A stretch of 64,000 nt of DNA, from assembly GCA_002386525.1 (NCBI GenBank), contig DGIS01000028.1, positions 62,001 to 126,000 of the forward strand, read 5' to 3'. Positions 27,286 through 36,909 of this stretch are shown here, one piece after another. Position 1 is the first letter of the stretch, and the number at the start of each line of letters is the position of its first letter. Source of the DNA: Sphingobacterium sp. UBA4616 (GTDB lineage: Bacteria > Bacteroidota > Bacteroidia > Sphingobacteriales > Sphingobacteriaceae). The notes beneath the pieces were generated by a model. That model was not told the DNA's origin. It searched no databases and was given only the letters and a program-made list of their open reading frames with translations. Position numbers and translations under genes: made by a program.

Positions 27286-27600
27286 GAAAATATCTAATCC
27301 TATTTGCCAGAAAAAACTTTCTCGCTTTCTTAACTATGACGATTTCGATATCATGAAGGTCGTATTTTATTCTCTAGCTTTTACCTTTGCGATAGCATAC
27401 GACTCCCCATATCAAATGCATATTAATGGTCCCACCGAATCACAATTTTATGTAAGTTTATATCCTGAATCGTCCGATGTTGATTTTTTATTTTTAAGCC
27501 TTGGCGGAAGAAAACTGAACGCTGAAAGATTAGGAAGATCAAACAATATACCCATATGTATATAATCCATTATGGCGAAGTGTTACATAATTATAACAAG
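27269..27600. other. Spacer between lptD and cinA
   Basis: No convincing gene in 332 bases. A 93-codon frame begins at a TTG inside the T-run of the lptD terminator and has no recognisable features. TACCTTTG at 27382-27389 fits the -7 consensus and could start the cinA transcript, with a leader of about 205 bases, but no good -33 element is 19 bases upstream. Confidence 0.5.
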
Positions 27601-28860
27601 ATGAAAGCAGAGATTATTACCATAGGCGATGAGATCCTCATCGGTCAGATCATTGATACCAATTCGGGCTGGATTGCCAAACAACTGCTCCGATTCGAAG
27701 TGGATATCGTTCAAATGACATCGATCCCTGATACAGAAGAAGCTATTTCAAAAACGCTGAAAGACGCCTCTTCCCGGGCAGATTTGATTTTAATCACCGG
27801 AGGCCTAGGTCCAACCAAAGATGATGTTACGAAAAAAACAGCTGCAAAATATTTTGAAACGACCTTGGTTCGCGACGAAAATGTACTTCGTCATGTGACG
27901 AACATCTTTGAATCGCGTAAGTTAAAAATGCTTGACATCAATCTGCAGCAGGCCGATGTACTCGCAAATTGTGAAGTCTTATTTAATGACTATGGTACTG
28001 CGCCCGGCATGCTGGTAAACCAAGGCGAAAAGCGGTTTATATTTATGCCCGGAGTTCCCTTTGAGATGAAATTTCTGATGGAAAAACACGTACTCCCTTT
28101 ATTAGCAACACAAGATCCAGACCTATTTATCTGTCATGAAACGATCTTGGTGGGAGGTATCGGTGAATCCTATTTAGCAGAAGAAATAAAAGATATCGAA
28201 AGCGAACTGCCACCTAGCATAAAATTAGCCTATCTACCGACATTGGCATTTATCCGGTTAAGACTATCCGGAAAAAGTAGAAACAAGTCTGATATTATGC
28301 TTCAGGTTGCTCTTTTCAAAAAGAAACTTATCCATCGTCTACAGCAGTATATTGTAGCAGATTATGATACGGGCATAGAGTCCCATCTGATTAAAGAGCT
28401 TACTCATCGGGGCAGTACCCTGACTACGGCTGAAAGTTGTACTGGTGGTAGTCTCGCCGCTTCGATCACTTCAGTAGCGGGAAGTAGTGCTGTATTTCTT
28501 GGCGGCACGATTCCCTATTCCAACAGATTAAAACACCAACTGCTCAACGTCAATGAAGAAACATTGGCTCAATATGGTGCCGTAAGTGAACAGACCGCAG
28601 TCGAAATGGCCTCGGGCTCAAAAGCAGCGTTCTCTTCGGACTATGCCATCGCAACGACTGGAATAGCCGGTCCAGGTGGGGGCACAGCTGAAAAACCTGT
28701 TGGAACGATCTGGGTGGCTGTCGCCGGAAAAAAAGAAATTATAACCAAAAAGTTTCAATTTGACAATGACAGGCTCATCAACATCGAACGTACACGAATG
28801 AATGCCCTTTTATTATTATGGCAATTGTTATTAAAAGAAAAAGAACAAGAAGCACAATAG
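27601..28860 (+). CDS. cinA: CinA family protein (NMN amidohydrolase / competence-damage type)
   Basis: 419 residues from the ATG at 27601 (MKAEIITIGDEILIGQ); the upstream ATG at 27556 adds 15 unconserved residues. N-terminal MoCF-like domain (COG1058; ITGGLGPTKDDVT, FMPGVPFEMK) with ADP-ribose pyrophosphatase activity in characterised members, and C-terminal CinA domain with the nicotinamide-mononucleotide deamidase signature (TTAESCTGGSLAASIT, ATTGIAGPGGGT). Recycles pyridine nucleotides in the cytoplasm. Followed after 112 bases by an E2 gene, probably unrelated in function. Confidence 0.93.
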   Translation: MKAEIITIGDEILIGQIIDTNSGWIAKQLLRFEVDIVQMTSIPDTEEAISKTLKDASSRADLILITGGLGPTKDDVTKKTAAKYFETTLVRDENVLRHVTNIFESRKLKMLDINLQQADVLANCEVLFNDYGTAPGMLVNQGEKRFIFMPGVPFEMKFLMEKHVLPLLATQDPDLFICHETILVGGIGESYLAEEIKDIESELPPSIKLAYLPTLAFIRLRLSGKSRNKSDIMLQVALFKKKLIHRLQQYIVADYDTGIESHLIKELTHRGSTLTTAESCTGGSLAASITSVAGSSAVFLGGTIPYSNRLKHQLLNVNEETLAQYGAVSEQTAVEMASGSKAAFSSDYAIATTGIAGPGGGTAEKPVGTIWVAVAGKKEIITKKFQFDNDRLINIERTRMNALLLLWQLLLKEKEQEAQ

Positions 28861-28972
28861 GATAAAATAATGTTTTAAAAAAACCGCTATTTAAGGAATA
28901 ATATTTTAAATTGTTGAAAGTAAACCACAATTTAATTAACTTCGTTTTTCTATAACGAGATTGCTAAAAAAT

Positions 28973-30322
28973 ATGGCTTTATATAAACTCTTACTCCCAA
29001 AAATGGGAGAAAGTGTATCCGAGGCAACAATCACAAAATGGTTAAAACAACCTGGTGACCGGATTGATGAAGATGACACTTTATTGGAAATCGCAACTGA
29101 CAAAGTTGATTCAGAGGTACCTTCTCCCGTAAAAGGCGTTCTAAAAGAGCAACGTTATACCGTAGACCAGACAGTCCAAGTGGGGGAAGTCGTTGCAATT
29201 ATAGAAATTGAAGGCGAAGAGGAAGAACTTACGCCTCCTCAGCAAGAAATTACAATTCCTTCAACGACAAGCTCCGAAGAGCGTTTAGATTTGAACATAC
29301 CAGGTGTCGAACAGTTGCCCAATGTCGGTGTTGACACTTCTTCTGCTCAGTATGAGAGCACGCTTCGTTTCTATTCACCTTTAGTAAAGAATATTGCTCG
29401 TCACGAAGGATTGTCTCAAGATGAACTTGACCGTATACAGGGTACTGGAGCAGAAGGAAGAGTGACGAAGGAGGATATTTTAACGTATGTAGCGCATAGG
29501 GATTCGTCATCCAAATCTGAAACACCTCTTCAGACCGATCAGGCTGAAACACGCACGGAGTCGCCCAAAATAATCGTAACAGCTCCATCCCATGTTCATA
29601 CCGTTGCAAATGGCAATGATGAAATCATTGAAATGGATCGCATGCGAAGAATGATTGCAGACCATATGGTCAAAAGCACGCAGATCTCCCCCCATGTATG
29701 TTCATTTGTTGAAGCAGATGTAACGAATTTGGTTTTGTGGCGCAATAAAGTTAAAGATGCCTATAAAAAGCGCGAGGGAGAAAATATTACGTTTACCCCT
29801 TTATTCATTGAGGCTATCAGCAAGGCACTTAAAGATTTCCCATTGGTCAATATCTCGATCGATGGCTACAATATCATTAAGAAGAAAAATATCAATATCG
29901 GTATGGCCGCCGCATTGCCTAATGGAAATCTTATCGTACCAGTAATCAAAAATGCGGATCAATTGAGCTTAGTCGGATTGAGTAAAAGTGTAAACGACCT
30001 TGCACAACGGTCGAGAGCAAATAAGTTGAAACCAGACGACACACAAGATGGGACATTTACATTCACCAATATCGGCGCTTTCGGTAATATAATGGGTACG
30101 CCCATCATTAATCAGCCGCAAGCTGCAATCTTGGCAGTAGGTTCAATAACAAAAAAACCAGCAGTCATAGAAACGGAATATGGCGATATGATTGGCATTA
30201 GACATATGATGTATCTATCCCTCTCCTATGACCATCGCGCAATTGATGGAGCACTTGGAGGTACATTCTTAAAACGCGTTGCAGATTATTTGGAAAATTG
30301 GGATACGAATAGGGTAATCTAA
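28973..30322 (+). CDS. Dihydrolipoamide acyltransferase (E2 of a 2-oxoacid dehydrogenase)
   Basis: E2 core of a 2-oxoacid dehydrogenase complex, 449 residues from the ATG at 28973. Lipoyl domain (about residues 1-80) with the lipoylated Lys 44 in ATDKVDSEV; a subunit-binding domain (about 125-165; SPLVKNIARHEG, GTGAEGRVTKEDI); and the catalytic acyltransferase domain from about 215 with the active-site SYDHRAIDG (His 421, Asp 425). The motifs suit the branched-chain or pyruvate type; substrate cannot be told from this. E1 and E3 genes are not adjacent. Confidence 0.9.
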   Translation: MALYKLLLPKMGESVSEATITKWLKQPGDRIDEDDTLLEIATDKVDSEVPSPVKGVLKEQRYTVDQTVQVGEVVAIIEIEGEEEELTPPQQEITIPSTTSSEERLDLNIPGVEQLPNVGVDTSSAQYESTLRFYSPLVKNIARHEGLSQDELDRIQGTGAEGRVTKEDILTYVAHRDSSSKSETPLQTDQAETRTESPKIIVTAPSHVHTVANGNDEIIEMDRMRRMIADHMVKSTQISPHVCSFVEADVTNLVLWRNKVKDAYKKREGENITFTPLFIEAISKALKDFPLVNISIDGYNIIKKKNINIGMAAALPNGNLIVPVIKNADQLSLVGLSKSVNDLAQRSRANKLKPDDTQDGTFTFTNIGAFGNIMGTPIINQPQAAILAVGSITKKPAVIETEYGDMIGIRHMMYLSLSYDHRAIDGALGGTFLKRVADYLENWDTNRVI

Positions 30323-30342
30323 CATCCAAAATCGATCAATAG

Positions 30343-30381
30343 AAAAGGCTCTGTCAGTTGTTACTGACAGAGCCTTTTTTT
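30343..30381. terminator. Strong bidirectional terminator between E2 and MATE genes
   Basis: AAAAGGCTCTGTCAG and CTGACAGAGCCTTTT form a 14-15 bp stem with a 6-base loop, with T-runs in both directions. Serves both convergent genes. Confidence 0.93.
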
Positions 30382-30398
30382 GATGAGTATATACTTTT

Positions 30399-31775
30399 CT
30401 ATTTCAACAAACTTTGTTCAAACTGCATTTTCTTCTTCTTGATTACCCGTTGAAATCGCAGATAGAGTAAAAGAGAAGACGTCAACAAACCTAATGTCAG
30501 CCCATACCATATCCCCTGGATGCCCCAGTTAAATACTATTCCCATTAGATAGCCGCTTGGCAAACCAATAATCCAATACGCAACAAATGTAATAATGGTG
30601 GGAATATTGACATCCCCCATGCCCCGTAATACCCCAAGACCGACCACTTGTGTGCCATCAAACAATTGGAAAAGTCCCGCTATGATCAACAGTTGAGAAG
30701 CAATAATGACGACGGCATGATCTGATGTAAAAATATAAGGCAGAAAATTATTCAGCAATGCAAACAAGGAAGCCGTAATCAACATAAAGATCAATACCAA
30801 CTGGTATGAAGTAATCGCAAACCGTTCAAGACGGAAAAGATTTCTATTCCCATAGCTATTCCCCACCTTGATCGTGGCAGCAGCAGCAATCCCGCTCGCC
30901 ATCATATACGTCATGGCGGCCAGTTGTATGGCTACCTGATGGGAAGCTTGCGCCGTAGCACTTATTGTACCGGCTAAGAGCGATGCCCCCGCAAAAGCCC
31001 CAATTTCAAAAACATATTGCATTGCTACTGGCGCTCCAATCCGCAATATTTTAAGCAGTCGATCCCAATCGATCAGGGTCACTTTAAAATATTGGATATA
31101 CCCCTTGAATTTCTGCGATCGTAACACATAGGTCATCATGACAGTCATCATGAGCACACGGTCAATCAATGTACTATATCCAACCCCTTTGACTCCCATT
31201 GGACTGATGCCAAACATCCCTTTGACAAAGATGATTGCCAAAATAATATTCAGTACATTTCCCCAAATAGTTACATTCATGGCTTGCTTGGTAAATCCTA
31301 ATCCCTCGGCAAATTGCTTGAATGTACTGAACACCATCAGTGGAAGCATCGATAAGCTAAGGATAAGCAAATAAGGCTTCGCTTCCTTCACCACCGCCGG
31401 ATCTTGGTCGAGGTGATCGATAGCCAACATAGAACCAAAGTAAACTAAAGCAAACAGTAAAAGACCCGATAGAAGATTTAACCAAAAGCTATTAGATAAC
31501 AAGATGGCACACTCTTTCTTATTATCACGACCATTCTCTTGCGCAATCAATGGCGTGATGCCATACGCGATACCTAATCCGATAACCATAACAACCATGA
31601 AAACAGCATGCACTAATGAAACTGCTGCCAGTGGAATAGTTCCTGCAAAATGTCCTACGATCACACTATCTGCGGTATGGACCAATGTATGTCCCAATTG
31701 TGATATCACGACTGGCCCCGCCAATACCATCGTACTTTTGTAATACGGCTTGAAAGTTTTAAATTTTCCCAACAT
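30399..31775 (-). CDS. MATE family efflux transporter
   Basis: Multidrug and toxic-compound exporter of the MATE/NorM type, driven by Na+ or H+. 458 residues from the ATG at 31775 (MLGKFKTFKPYYKSTMVL); a frame opening at 31802 adds nine residues. Twelve membrane segments in two halves; the first helix holds AGPVVISQLGHTLVHTADS and the second half QYVFEIGAFAGASLLAGT, as in the family. Substrate is not predictable. Convergent with the E2 gene and divergent from tatA. Confidence 0.93.
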   Translation of the reverse strand: MLGKFKTFKPYYKSTMVLAGPVVISQLGHTLVHTADSVIVGHFAGTIPLAAVSLVHAVFMVVMVIGLGIAYGITPLIAQENGRDNKKECAILLSNSFWLNLLSGLLLFALVYFGSMLAIDHLDQDPAVVKEAKPYLLILSLSMLPLMVFSTFKQFAEGLGFTKQAMNVTIWGNVLNIILAIIFVKGMFGISPMGVKGVGYSTLIDRVLMMTVMMTYVLRSQKFKGYIQYFKVTLIDWDRLLKILRIGAPVAMQYVFEIGAFAGASLLAGTISATAQASHQVAIQLAAMTYMMASGIAAAATIKVGNSYGNRNLFRLERFAITSYQLVLIFMLITASLFALLNNFLPYIFTSDHAVVIIASQLLIIAGLFQLFDGTQVVGLGVLRGMGDVNIPTIITFVAYWIIGLPSGYLMGIVFNWGIQGIWYGLTLGLLTSSLLLYLRFQRVIKKKKMQFEQSLLK

Positions 31776-31936
31776 AATCGATTTCTCAAAAAATAGCCAC
31801 AAAAGTACGAAGATATTTCTATCCTATCGTCATATTATAAAATATTTAGCAAAAATACAACAATTTACAGGCGCTAGACACGTACCGCGTGTTAAGTAAT
31901 TTTTATGTTTCAAATACCTTAAAAATATCTTAAATT

Positions 31937-31944
31937 TACTTTTG
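31937..31944 (+). promoter_or_regulatory. -7 element upstream of tatA
   Basis: TACTTTTG matches TAnnTTTG exactly, about 70 bases before the tatA ATG. No clear -33 element at the expected distance, so the call is partial. Confidence 0.4.
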
Positions 31945-32015
31945 GGTCTAAGAACTATAGAAATATAAATGTAACTTAGCATCTAGTTAGTAATCAAAAG
32001 AAGAGGAAAAAGAGT

Positions 32016-32537
32016 ATGTACAATCCAGTAATAGCATTTCTAAACATCGGCACGCAGGAGATGATCTTAATTGTGTTTGCAATCTTGTTACTTTTTGGAG
32101 GCAAAAAGCTTCCTGAATTGGCGAGGGGTTTAGGAAGAGGGATACGTGAATTTAAAGATGCGTCAGAAGGTATAAAACGTGAGATTTCAGATCAAATCAA
32201 TAATTTCGAAAAAGACATAGACGTTAAGCCAGAAGTAAAAGAAGAAGCTGTTCCTAATGACGTACGTCTGGCGGAAGAAAAGGCCCAGACAGCGCACCAA
32301 GAAGAGGTTAAACCAAATGAAACTGCACAGGGATCAGAAATAGAACAGCCAAAGAAAAAATATGAGTTCACCACTCCCGCCGGTGTCGTCGAACACAATC
32401 CCCATAAGCAACCGGATTACGGAGAAGAACCATCTCATATCACTTACGGATATAATGATCATTTTGCTGAAACTAAAAACAACGAAGTAGAAGATAAAAA
32501 AGTTCCTGAGCAGGACAATACCCATAAACCTGCCTAA
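32016..32537 (+). CDS. tatA: Twin-arginine translocase subunit TatA/TatE
   Basis: Pore-forming subunit of the Tat pathway, which exports folded proteins. 173 residues: a short membrane helix (MILIVFAILLLFGGKKLPEL, about residues 15-34) followed by the amphipathic helix ARGLGRGIREFKDASEG, as in TatA. The FGGKKLPELARG signature is typical. The rest is an acidic low-complexity tail that is unusually long for the family. A purine-rich AAGAGGAAAAAGAG precedes the ATG. tatC is not in the window. Confidence 0.93.
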   Translation: MYNPVIAFLNIGTQEMILIVFAILLLFGGKKLPELARGLGRGIREFKDASEGIKREISDQINNFEKDIDVKPEVKEEAVPNDVRLAEEKAQTAHQEEVKPNETAQGSEIEQPKKKYEFTTPAGVVEHNPHKQPDYGEEPSHITYGYNDHFAETKNNEVEDKKVPEQDNTHKPA

Positions 32538-32570
32538 TTTTACTATTTTAGTTTATAATTAGATATACTT

Positions 32571-32608
32571 AGAGCTGTTGAATCACCATTCAACGGCTCT
32601 ACTTTTTA
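32571..32608 (+). terminator. Terminator after tatA
   Basis: AGAGCTGTTGAAT and ATTCAACGGCTCT pair over 13 positions with one T-G pair around CACC, followed by ACTTTTT. Located 15 bases before the tex ATG at 32623. Confidence 0.8.
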
Positions 32609-32622
32609 AGATTAAACCATCA

Positions 32623-34860
32623 ATGAGCTTATCAACACACGAAATTATTATTGCTAACGAGCTTTCTATTAGCGAAAAACAAGTTCGCACGACTATTGCA
32701 CTATTAGACGAAGGTGCCACCGTTCCCTTTATCTCGCGCTACCGTAAGGAAATGACCGGAAGTCTAGATGAAGTTCAAATCACCGCCATCAGAGATCGTT
32801 TCCAGCAATTGCGGGACTTAGATAAACGCAAGGAAGCTGTTCTGAAATCAATAAACGATCAAGGGAAATTGACCCCAGCACTTGAACAACAAATATTAGG
32901 TGCCGAAACCATGGCCAGCTTGGAAGATATTTACCTCCCTTACAAACCTAAGCGCAAAACGCGCGCAAGTGTGGCTCGTGAGAAAGGGTTGCAACCCTTA
33001 GCGGATCTTATTTTAGCACAAGAATCTGGCGATTTCCTTGCACTTGCCGAAAGTTTAGTGGATGCAGAAAAAGGCGTAAAAAACACGGAGGACGCGTTGG
33101 CAGGTGCTCGCGATATTATCGCGGAAATCATTGCAGAAGACGCTACTGTAAGAGCTAAATCGAGAGCTATTTTTCTCGAAAAAGGCTCATTTGTTTCAAA
33201 AGTAGTTCCTGGAAAAGAAGAAGCTGCAATAAAATATAAAGATTATTACGACTGGTCTGAATCCTTAAAAGATGCTCCATCGCATCGTGTGCTGGCCATG
33301 CGTCGTGGTGAAAAAGAAGAATTGCTCTACTTGGACATTGCTGTCAATGAAGAGGAAATTCTACCGCGTATCGAATCTATCTTTGTGAAGAGTGGCAACG
33401 CTGCAGCTGCTCAGGTAAAACTTGCCCTGATAGACAGTTATAAACGTCTCCTCAAACCGTCCATGGAAACAGAAATACGTGTATTAACCCGTCAGAAAGC
33501 AGATGAGGAAGCCATCAAAGTTTTTGCAGATAACGTGCGTCAATTGCTTTTAGCCGCTCCATTGGGACAAAAGAGATTACTTGCAATCGACCCCGGGTTT
33601 CGCACCGGCTGTAAAACAGTCGTATTAGATGAACAAGGCCAGCTTAAAGAAAATACAGCTATCTTCCCACATACTGGTGCCAATGGACTGGCAGAAGCCC
33701 AAAAAACCATTAAGTATTTAGTATCGAAATATGATATCCAAGCTATCGCGATTGGAAATGGAACAGCTGGCCGCGAAACTGAAGAATTTGTACGGAAGCT
33801 TGGATTAAACAATGTGACTATTGTGATGGTCAATGAAAGCGGAGCTTCCATTTATTCTGCTTCCGAAACTGCCCGGGAAGAATTTCCAGATCAAGATGTT
33901 ACGGTACGTGGCGCAGTATCCATTGGCAGGCGATTGATGGACCCACTTGCTGAACTGGTTAAGATTGATCCAAAATCCATTGGTGTCGGACAATACCAGC
34001 ACGATGTAGACCAAAACAAGCTACAAACCTCTCTCGACGACACGGTCATCAGCTGTGTAAATGCCGTAGGAGTTGAACTGAATACAGCATCCAAACAAAT
34101 TTTATCTTATGTTTCTGGTCTAGGTCCATCCCTGGCACAACAGATCATTAAATATAGAAACGAGAATGGCCCCTTTGCTTCAAGACGTGAACTGAAAAAA
34201 GTACCTCGTCTTGGCGATAAAGCTTTTGAACAAGCAGCTGGCTTTCTTCGCATTCGGCATGCAGCAAATCCATTGGATTCGTCGGCAGTACACCCCGAGC
34301 GATATGCATTGGTTGAGCAAATGGCCAAAGATTTAGGAAAAAAAGTGGACGATTTATTGAAAGATGCGGATCTTAGAAAATCTATTCCCTTAAAAAACTA
34401 CATCTCAGAGGAGGTAGGCCTACCGACATTAAACGATATTCTAAGTGAATTAGCGAAACCGGGACTAGATCCACGCGAAAAATTCGAAGCATTCTCATTC
34501 ACTGAAGGTGTCAACAGCATTGGGGATCTAAAGGTCGGTATGAAACTTCCAGGAATCGTCACTAACATTACCAATTTTGGGGCTTTTGTTGATATCGGTG
34601 TCCACCAAGACGGTCTGGTACATTTAAGTCAATTATCCAATCGTTACGTATCAGATCCTCAAGAGATCGTGAAAGTACAGCAGCATGTGATGGTTACAGT
34701 GACGGAAGTCGATGAAAAACGTAATCGCATTGCTTTATCTATGAAGACCGAAGAAAAGTCCACTCAGCCAAACAACAGGAGAAAGGATAACAAAATACAG
34801 GTCGAACCACAAACGGATATGGCAAGTAAGCTAGCTGCCTTAGCTAGTAGGTTCAAATAG
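32623..34860 (+). CDS. tex: Tex-family S1 RNA-binding protein
   Basis: Cytoplasmic nucleic-acid-binding protein linked to transcription and RNA turnover, 745 residues from the ATG at 32623; the TTG start at 32578 sits in the terminator. Order: helical N-terminal region (Tex_N), a YqgF/RuvC-like fold (LAIDPGFRTGCKTVV, about residues 320-440), two helix-hairpin-helix segments (VSGLGPSLAQQII, KVPRLGDKAFEQAAGF), and a C-terminal S1 domain (VGMKLPGIVTNITNFGAFVD, ending near LSMKT). Length and order match Tex of other bacteria. Seems transcribed alone. Confidence 0.95.
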   Translation: MSLSTHEIIIANELSISEKQVRTTIALLDEGATVPFISRYRKEMTGSLDEVQITAIRDRFQQLRDLDKRKEAVLKSINDQGKLTPALEQQILGAETMASLEDIYLPYKPKRKTRASVAREKGLQPLADLILAQESGDFLALAESLVDAEKGVKNTEDALAGARDIIAEIIAEDATVRAKSRAIFLEKGSFVSKVVPGKEEAAIKYKDYYDWSESLKDAPSHRVLAMRRGEKEELLYLDIAVNEEEILPRIESIFVKSGNAAAAQVKLALIDSYKRLLKPSMETEIRVLTRQKADEEAIKVFADNVRQLLLAAPLGQKRLLAIDPGFRTGCKTVVLDEQGQLKENTAIFPHTGANGLAEAQKTIKYLVSKYDIQAIAIGNGTAGRETEEFVRKLGLNNVTIVMVNESGASIYSASETAREEFPDQDVTVRGAVSIGRRLMDPLAELVKIDPKSIGVGQYQHDVDQNKLQTSLDDTVISCVNAVGVELNTASKQILSYVSGLGPSLAQQIIKYRNENGPFASRRELKKVPRLGDKAFEQAAGFLRIRHAANPLDSSAVHPERYALVEQMAKDLGKKVDDLLKDADLRKSIPLKNYISEEVGLPTLNDILSELAKPGLDPREKFEAFSFTEGVNSIGDLKVGMKLPGIVTNITNFGAFVDIGVHQDGLVHLSQLSNRYVSDPQEIVKVQQHVMVTVTEVDEKRNRIALSMKTEEKSTQPNNRRKDNKIQVEPQTDMASKLAALASRFK

Positions 34861-35035
34861 ATACGTTTAATTTCACCTAAAAGAGCTGATCTTTGCTGGA
34901 CTACCTCCCATAAAGTATATACACTTTTGGAAGCGTTCCATTAATGGTCAGCTTTTTTGTTCCGTTAAATCTGATTTTAATGACTCATAGCGACTCTTTA
35001 TTTGTATCTTTAAAGAAAACAACGATAAGCCCGTT

Positions 35036-35749
35036 ATGAAAAATTGCACGCTATTATTCTTCCTTTTTTTTGGGATCTGTTTTTCTAAAGCCCAAGCACA
35101 ACAGCAACTTCATGACGGAGCCTATCTGTATCAGGATGGCATGAATAAGCATTTAATGCTCGTTAAAGACCATTACATCTCCTTCATAAGTTACGATGAT
35201 GTGAGGAAACGTTTTCACCATACTTGGGGTGGCACACTTGATAAACAGCAGAATCTGATCAATATCCTTATCGAATATAACTCACAGGATTCGACTACTG
35301 TCGGTAAAACCATGCAATTGCCGTATCGGGCTGAAGTAGATTCTCTCCATCTAAAAACAGCCCATCATTACCATCTCTATATGAAGCAGAAAAAGATTCC
35401 GCAGGATCTTGATGCACTTTGGCGAATTAGTGGGCGTCAACAGGAGGGAAAAATGAATAATATTCCAAAAGCAGATCGCAAAACAATCAAAATATTAGTT
35501 GATGGATATTTTCAATGGGTAGCGATTAATCCTGCACAAAAAGGTTTTTATGGTACTGGCGGGGGATTGTATCAATATGCTCGAAATCGGTATACTGAAA
35601 CACTACAATTCTTTTCGAGAGACAATAATCGAGTTGGGCAGGCGCTCGCCTTTGATGGTGAAATTGTGGCTGGAGCATGGCACCATAAAGGAAAAAGTTC
35701 GAAAGGAGACGCTATTTATGAAATCTGGAGTAAAGAAATAACAGAATAA
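35036..35749 (+). CDS. Secreted protein with a DUF4488-like domain
   Basis: 237 residues. Signal peptide MKNCTLLFFLFFGICFSKAQA; then a lipocalin-like beta-rich body in which KILVDGYFQWVAINPAQKGF, GTGGGLYQYARNRYTETLQF and SSKGDAIYEIWS stand out. These resemble the secreted DUF4488-type proteins of Bacteroidetes, which carry the same order of motifs. No catalytic residues are known for the family. A -7-like TATCTTTA lies about 25 bases upstream. It may be co-transcribed with the following gene, which starts 5 bases downstream. Confidence 0.7.
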   Translation: MKNCTLLFFLFFGICFSKAQAQQQLHDGAYLYQDGMNKHLMLVKDHYISFISYDDVRKRFHHTWGGTLDKQQNLINILIEYNSQDSTTVGKTMQLPYRAEVDSLHLKTAHHYHLYMKQKKIPQDLDALWRISGRQQEGKMNNIPKADRKTIKILVDGYFQWVAINPAQKGFYGTGGGLYQYARNRYTETLQFFSRDNNRVGQALAFDGEIVAGAWHHKGKSSKGDAIYEIWSKEITE

Positions 35750-35754
35750 AAAAA

Positions 35755-36030
35755 ATGACAATAGAACAATTTCAATCTCTTGAAAGCCCAGTTCAGCACT
35801 GGACGGCAGTACAAAAATCACTTTGGTATGATCTAAAAGGACATTGGAAAACAGCCCACGATCTGATTGATCAATTAGGCGGAATTGACGCAGCACATGT
35901 TCATGCATACTTACACCGAAAAGAAGGCGATCAATGGAATGCAGAATATTGGTACCGCCGCGCAAAACAGGATGTTTACAAGGGTAGTCTGGAAGAAGAA
36001 TGGAAAGAGCTCTTTAAACGATATGTATGA
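35755..36030 (+). CDS. Small conserved hypothetical protein
   Basis: 91 residues, soluble, rich in Trp, His and acidic residues (HWTAVQKSLWYDLKGHWKTAH, HVHAYLHRKEGDQWNAEYWY). Two halves with similar aromatic-charged spacing suggest a helical TPR-like fold, but this is weak. I recall similar stand-alone proteins in several phyla without a function. It directly follows the DUF4488-like gene. Confidence 0.65.
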   Translation: MTIEQFQSLESPVQHWTAVQKSLWYDLKGHWKTAHDLIDQLGGIDAAHVHAYLHRKEGDQWNAEYWYRRAKQDVYKGSLEEEWKELFKRYV

Positions 36031-36330
36031 TAATAGACAATTTTCCACGAGTCTGTTCACTTTTTAATACATTCCCCAACGACATTGCGACAATAATATT
36101 AAAAAAAATATATTTTTAACTCAATAGCACTCAAGTCCGCCACATCCTAACAAAATATTACCAATTAAGAGAGCTTTGCAAGGAAAAATCGATAATTTTA
36201 CGTAACAAACCTATCACAAAGAAAAATATTATAAGGCGAATAAACAGAATGGCACAGAAATTGAATAACACATACTATACTTGAGAAAGTATACTTTTCA
36301 TAAATTTAGGTTAATAATTGGTTAGGTTAA

Positions 36331-36366
36331 ACACTTGAAGTTCCCCACTTCAAGTGTTTTTTTTTG
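36331..36366 (+). terminator. Strong terminator with no gene close upstream
   Basis: ACACTTGAAG and CTTCAAGTGT form a perfect 10-bp stem with a 7-base loop, followed by nine T. The nearest upstream gene ends 300 bases away, so either that transcript has a long tail or a small RNA ends here. Confidence 0.88.
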
Positions 36367-36523
36367 TAGAATTAGCTTGCATCAAATAACTTTCTATTCC
36401 GCTTCTGGTGTGACTTTTATGTACAACTTCACTTCCTTTTCTAATAACACTTCTACGCTAAGCATACCTTCTATTTATAGCACGGCAAATCATTTATCGA
36501 GGTCTGTAATGAAACTTTAAAAT

Positions 36524-36559
36524 AAATACATTGCATTACTATGTATTTTGTTATATTTA
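36524..36559 (+). promoter_or_regulatory. PadR operator and promoter region
   Basis: AAATACAT (36524-36531) and ATGTATTT (36541-36548) form a perfect inverted repeat with a 9-base spacer, the usual ATGT/ACAT type of PadR site. TATATTTA (36552-36559) resembles a -7 element and is 6 bases before the ATG, so either the transcript is nearly leaderless or the -7 lies elsewhere. Consistent with autorepression. Confidence 0.6.
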
Positions 36560-36564
36560 CCTCC

Positions 36565-36909
36565 ATGAACAAAGAATTTATTGACAAATGGATTTCACAG
36601 CTAAAAAAAGGAAGCCTTTCTTTTGTTATACTCGGTGTCCTCGCTTACGAGCAAGAATACTATGGTTACGATCTTATCCAGGAGGTCAAGAAGAAAACCA
36701 CCATTGATATTGCTGAAGGAACATTATACCCTTTATTAATTCGTTTAAAAAACGAGGGGTTGGTCGAATCGCAGTGGGTTCCGCAGAAGACTGGGATTCC
36801 AAGAAAATATTACAAAATAACAAAGGAAGGCCAAAGTACCTTCTTAGAAATGAGAAGTTACTGGGCAGGCTTAAACCAACACTTAACCACCTTGACTCAT
36901 GCATTATAA
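36565..36909 (+). CDS. PadR family transcriptional regulator
   Basis: 114 residues from the ATG at 36565; the ATG at 36541 lies in the operator. Winged-helix PadR fold: KKGSLSFVILGVLAYEQEYYGYDL, AEGTLYPLLIRLKNEGLVES, the wing and YYKITKEGQ, as in the family. PadR proteins repress transcription until a ligand or stress relieves them. The gene overlaps the HAAS-domain gene by 11 bases, and that gene overlaps the hydrolase gene, so the three form one translationally linked operon. PadR followed by a DUF1700/HAAS protein is a common pair in Firmicutes and Bacteroidetes. Confidence 0.92.
   Translation: MNKEFIDKWISQLKKGSLSFVILGVLAYEQEYYGYDLIQEVKKKTTIDIAEGTLYPLLIRLKNEGLVESQWVPQKTGIPRKYYKITKEGQSTFLEMRSYWAGLNQHLTTLTHAL

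Larger units (their letters stand above)
36031..36564. other. Spacer with an orphan terminator and the PadR operator
   Basis: A 534-base AT-rich stretch without a convincing gene. It contains an inverted repeat TATACTT-N4-AAGTATA (36276-36293), two copies of TTAGGTTAA (36306 and about 36322), an orphan terminator (36331-36366), and the PadR operator/promoter region (36524-36559). A short untranslated RNA ending at the terminator is possible. Confidence 0.5.

Noticed and set aside
27284-27565. 93-codon frame between lptD and cinA
   Set aside because: Begins with TTG inside the T-run of a terminator, has no recognisable feature, and its end overlaps the cinA leader.
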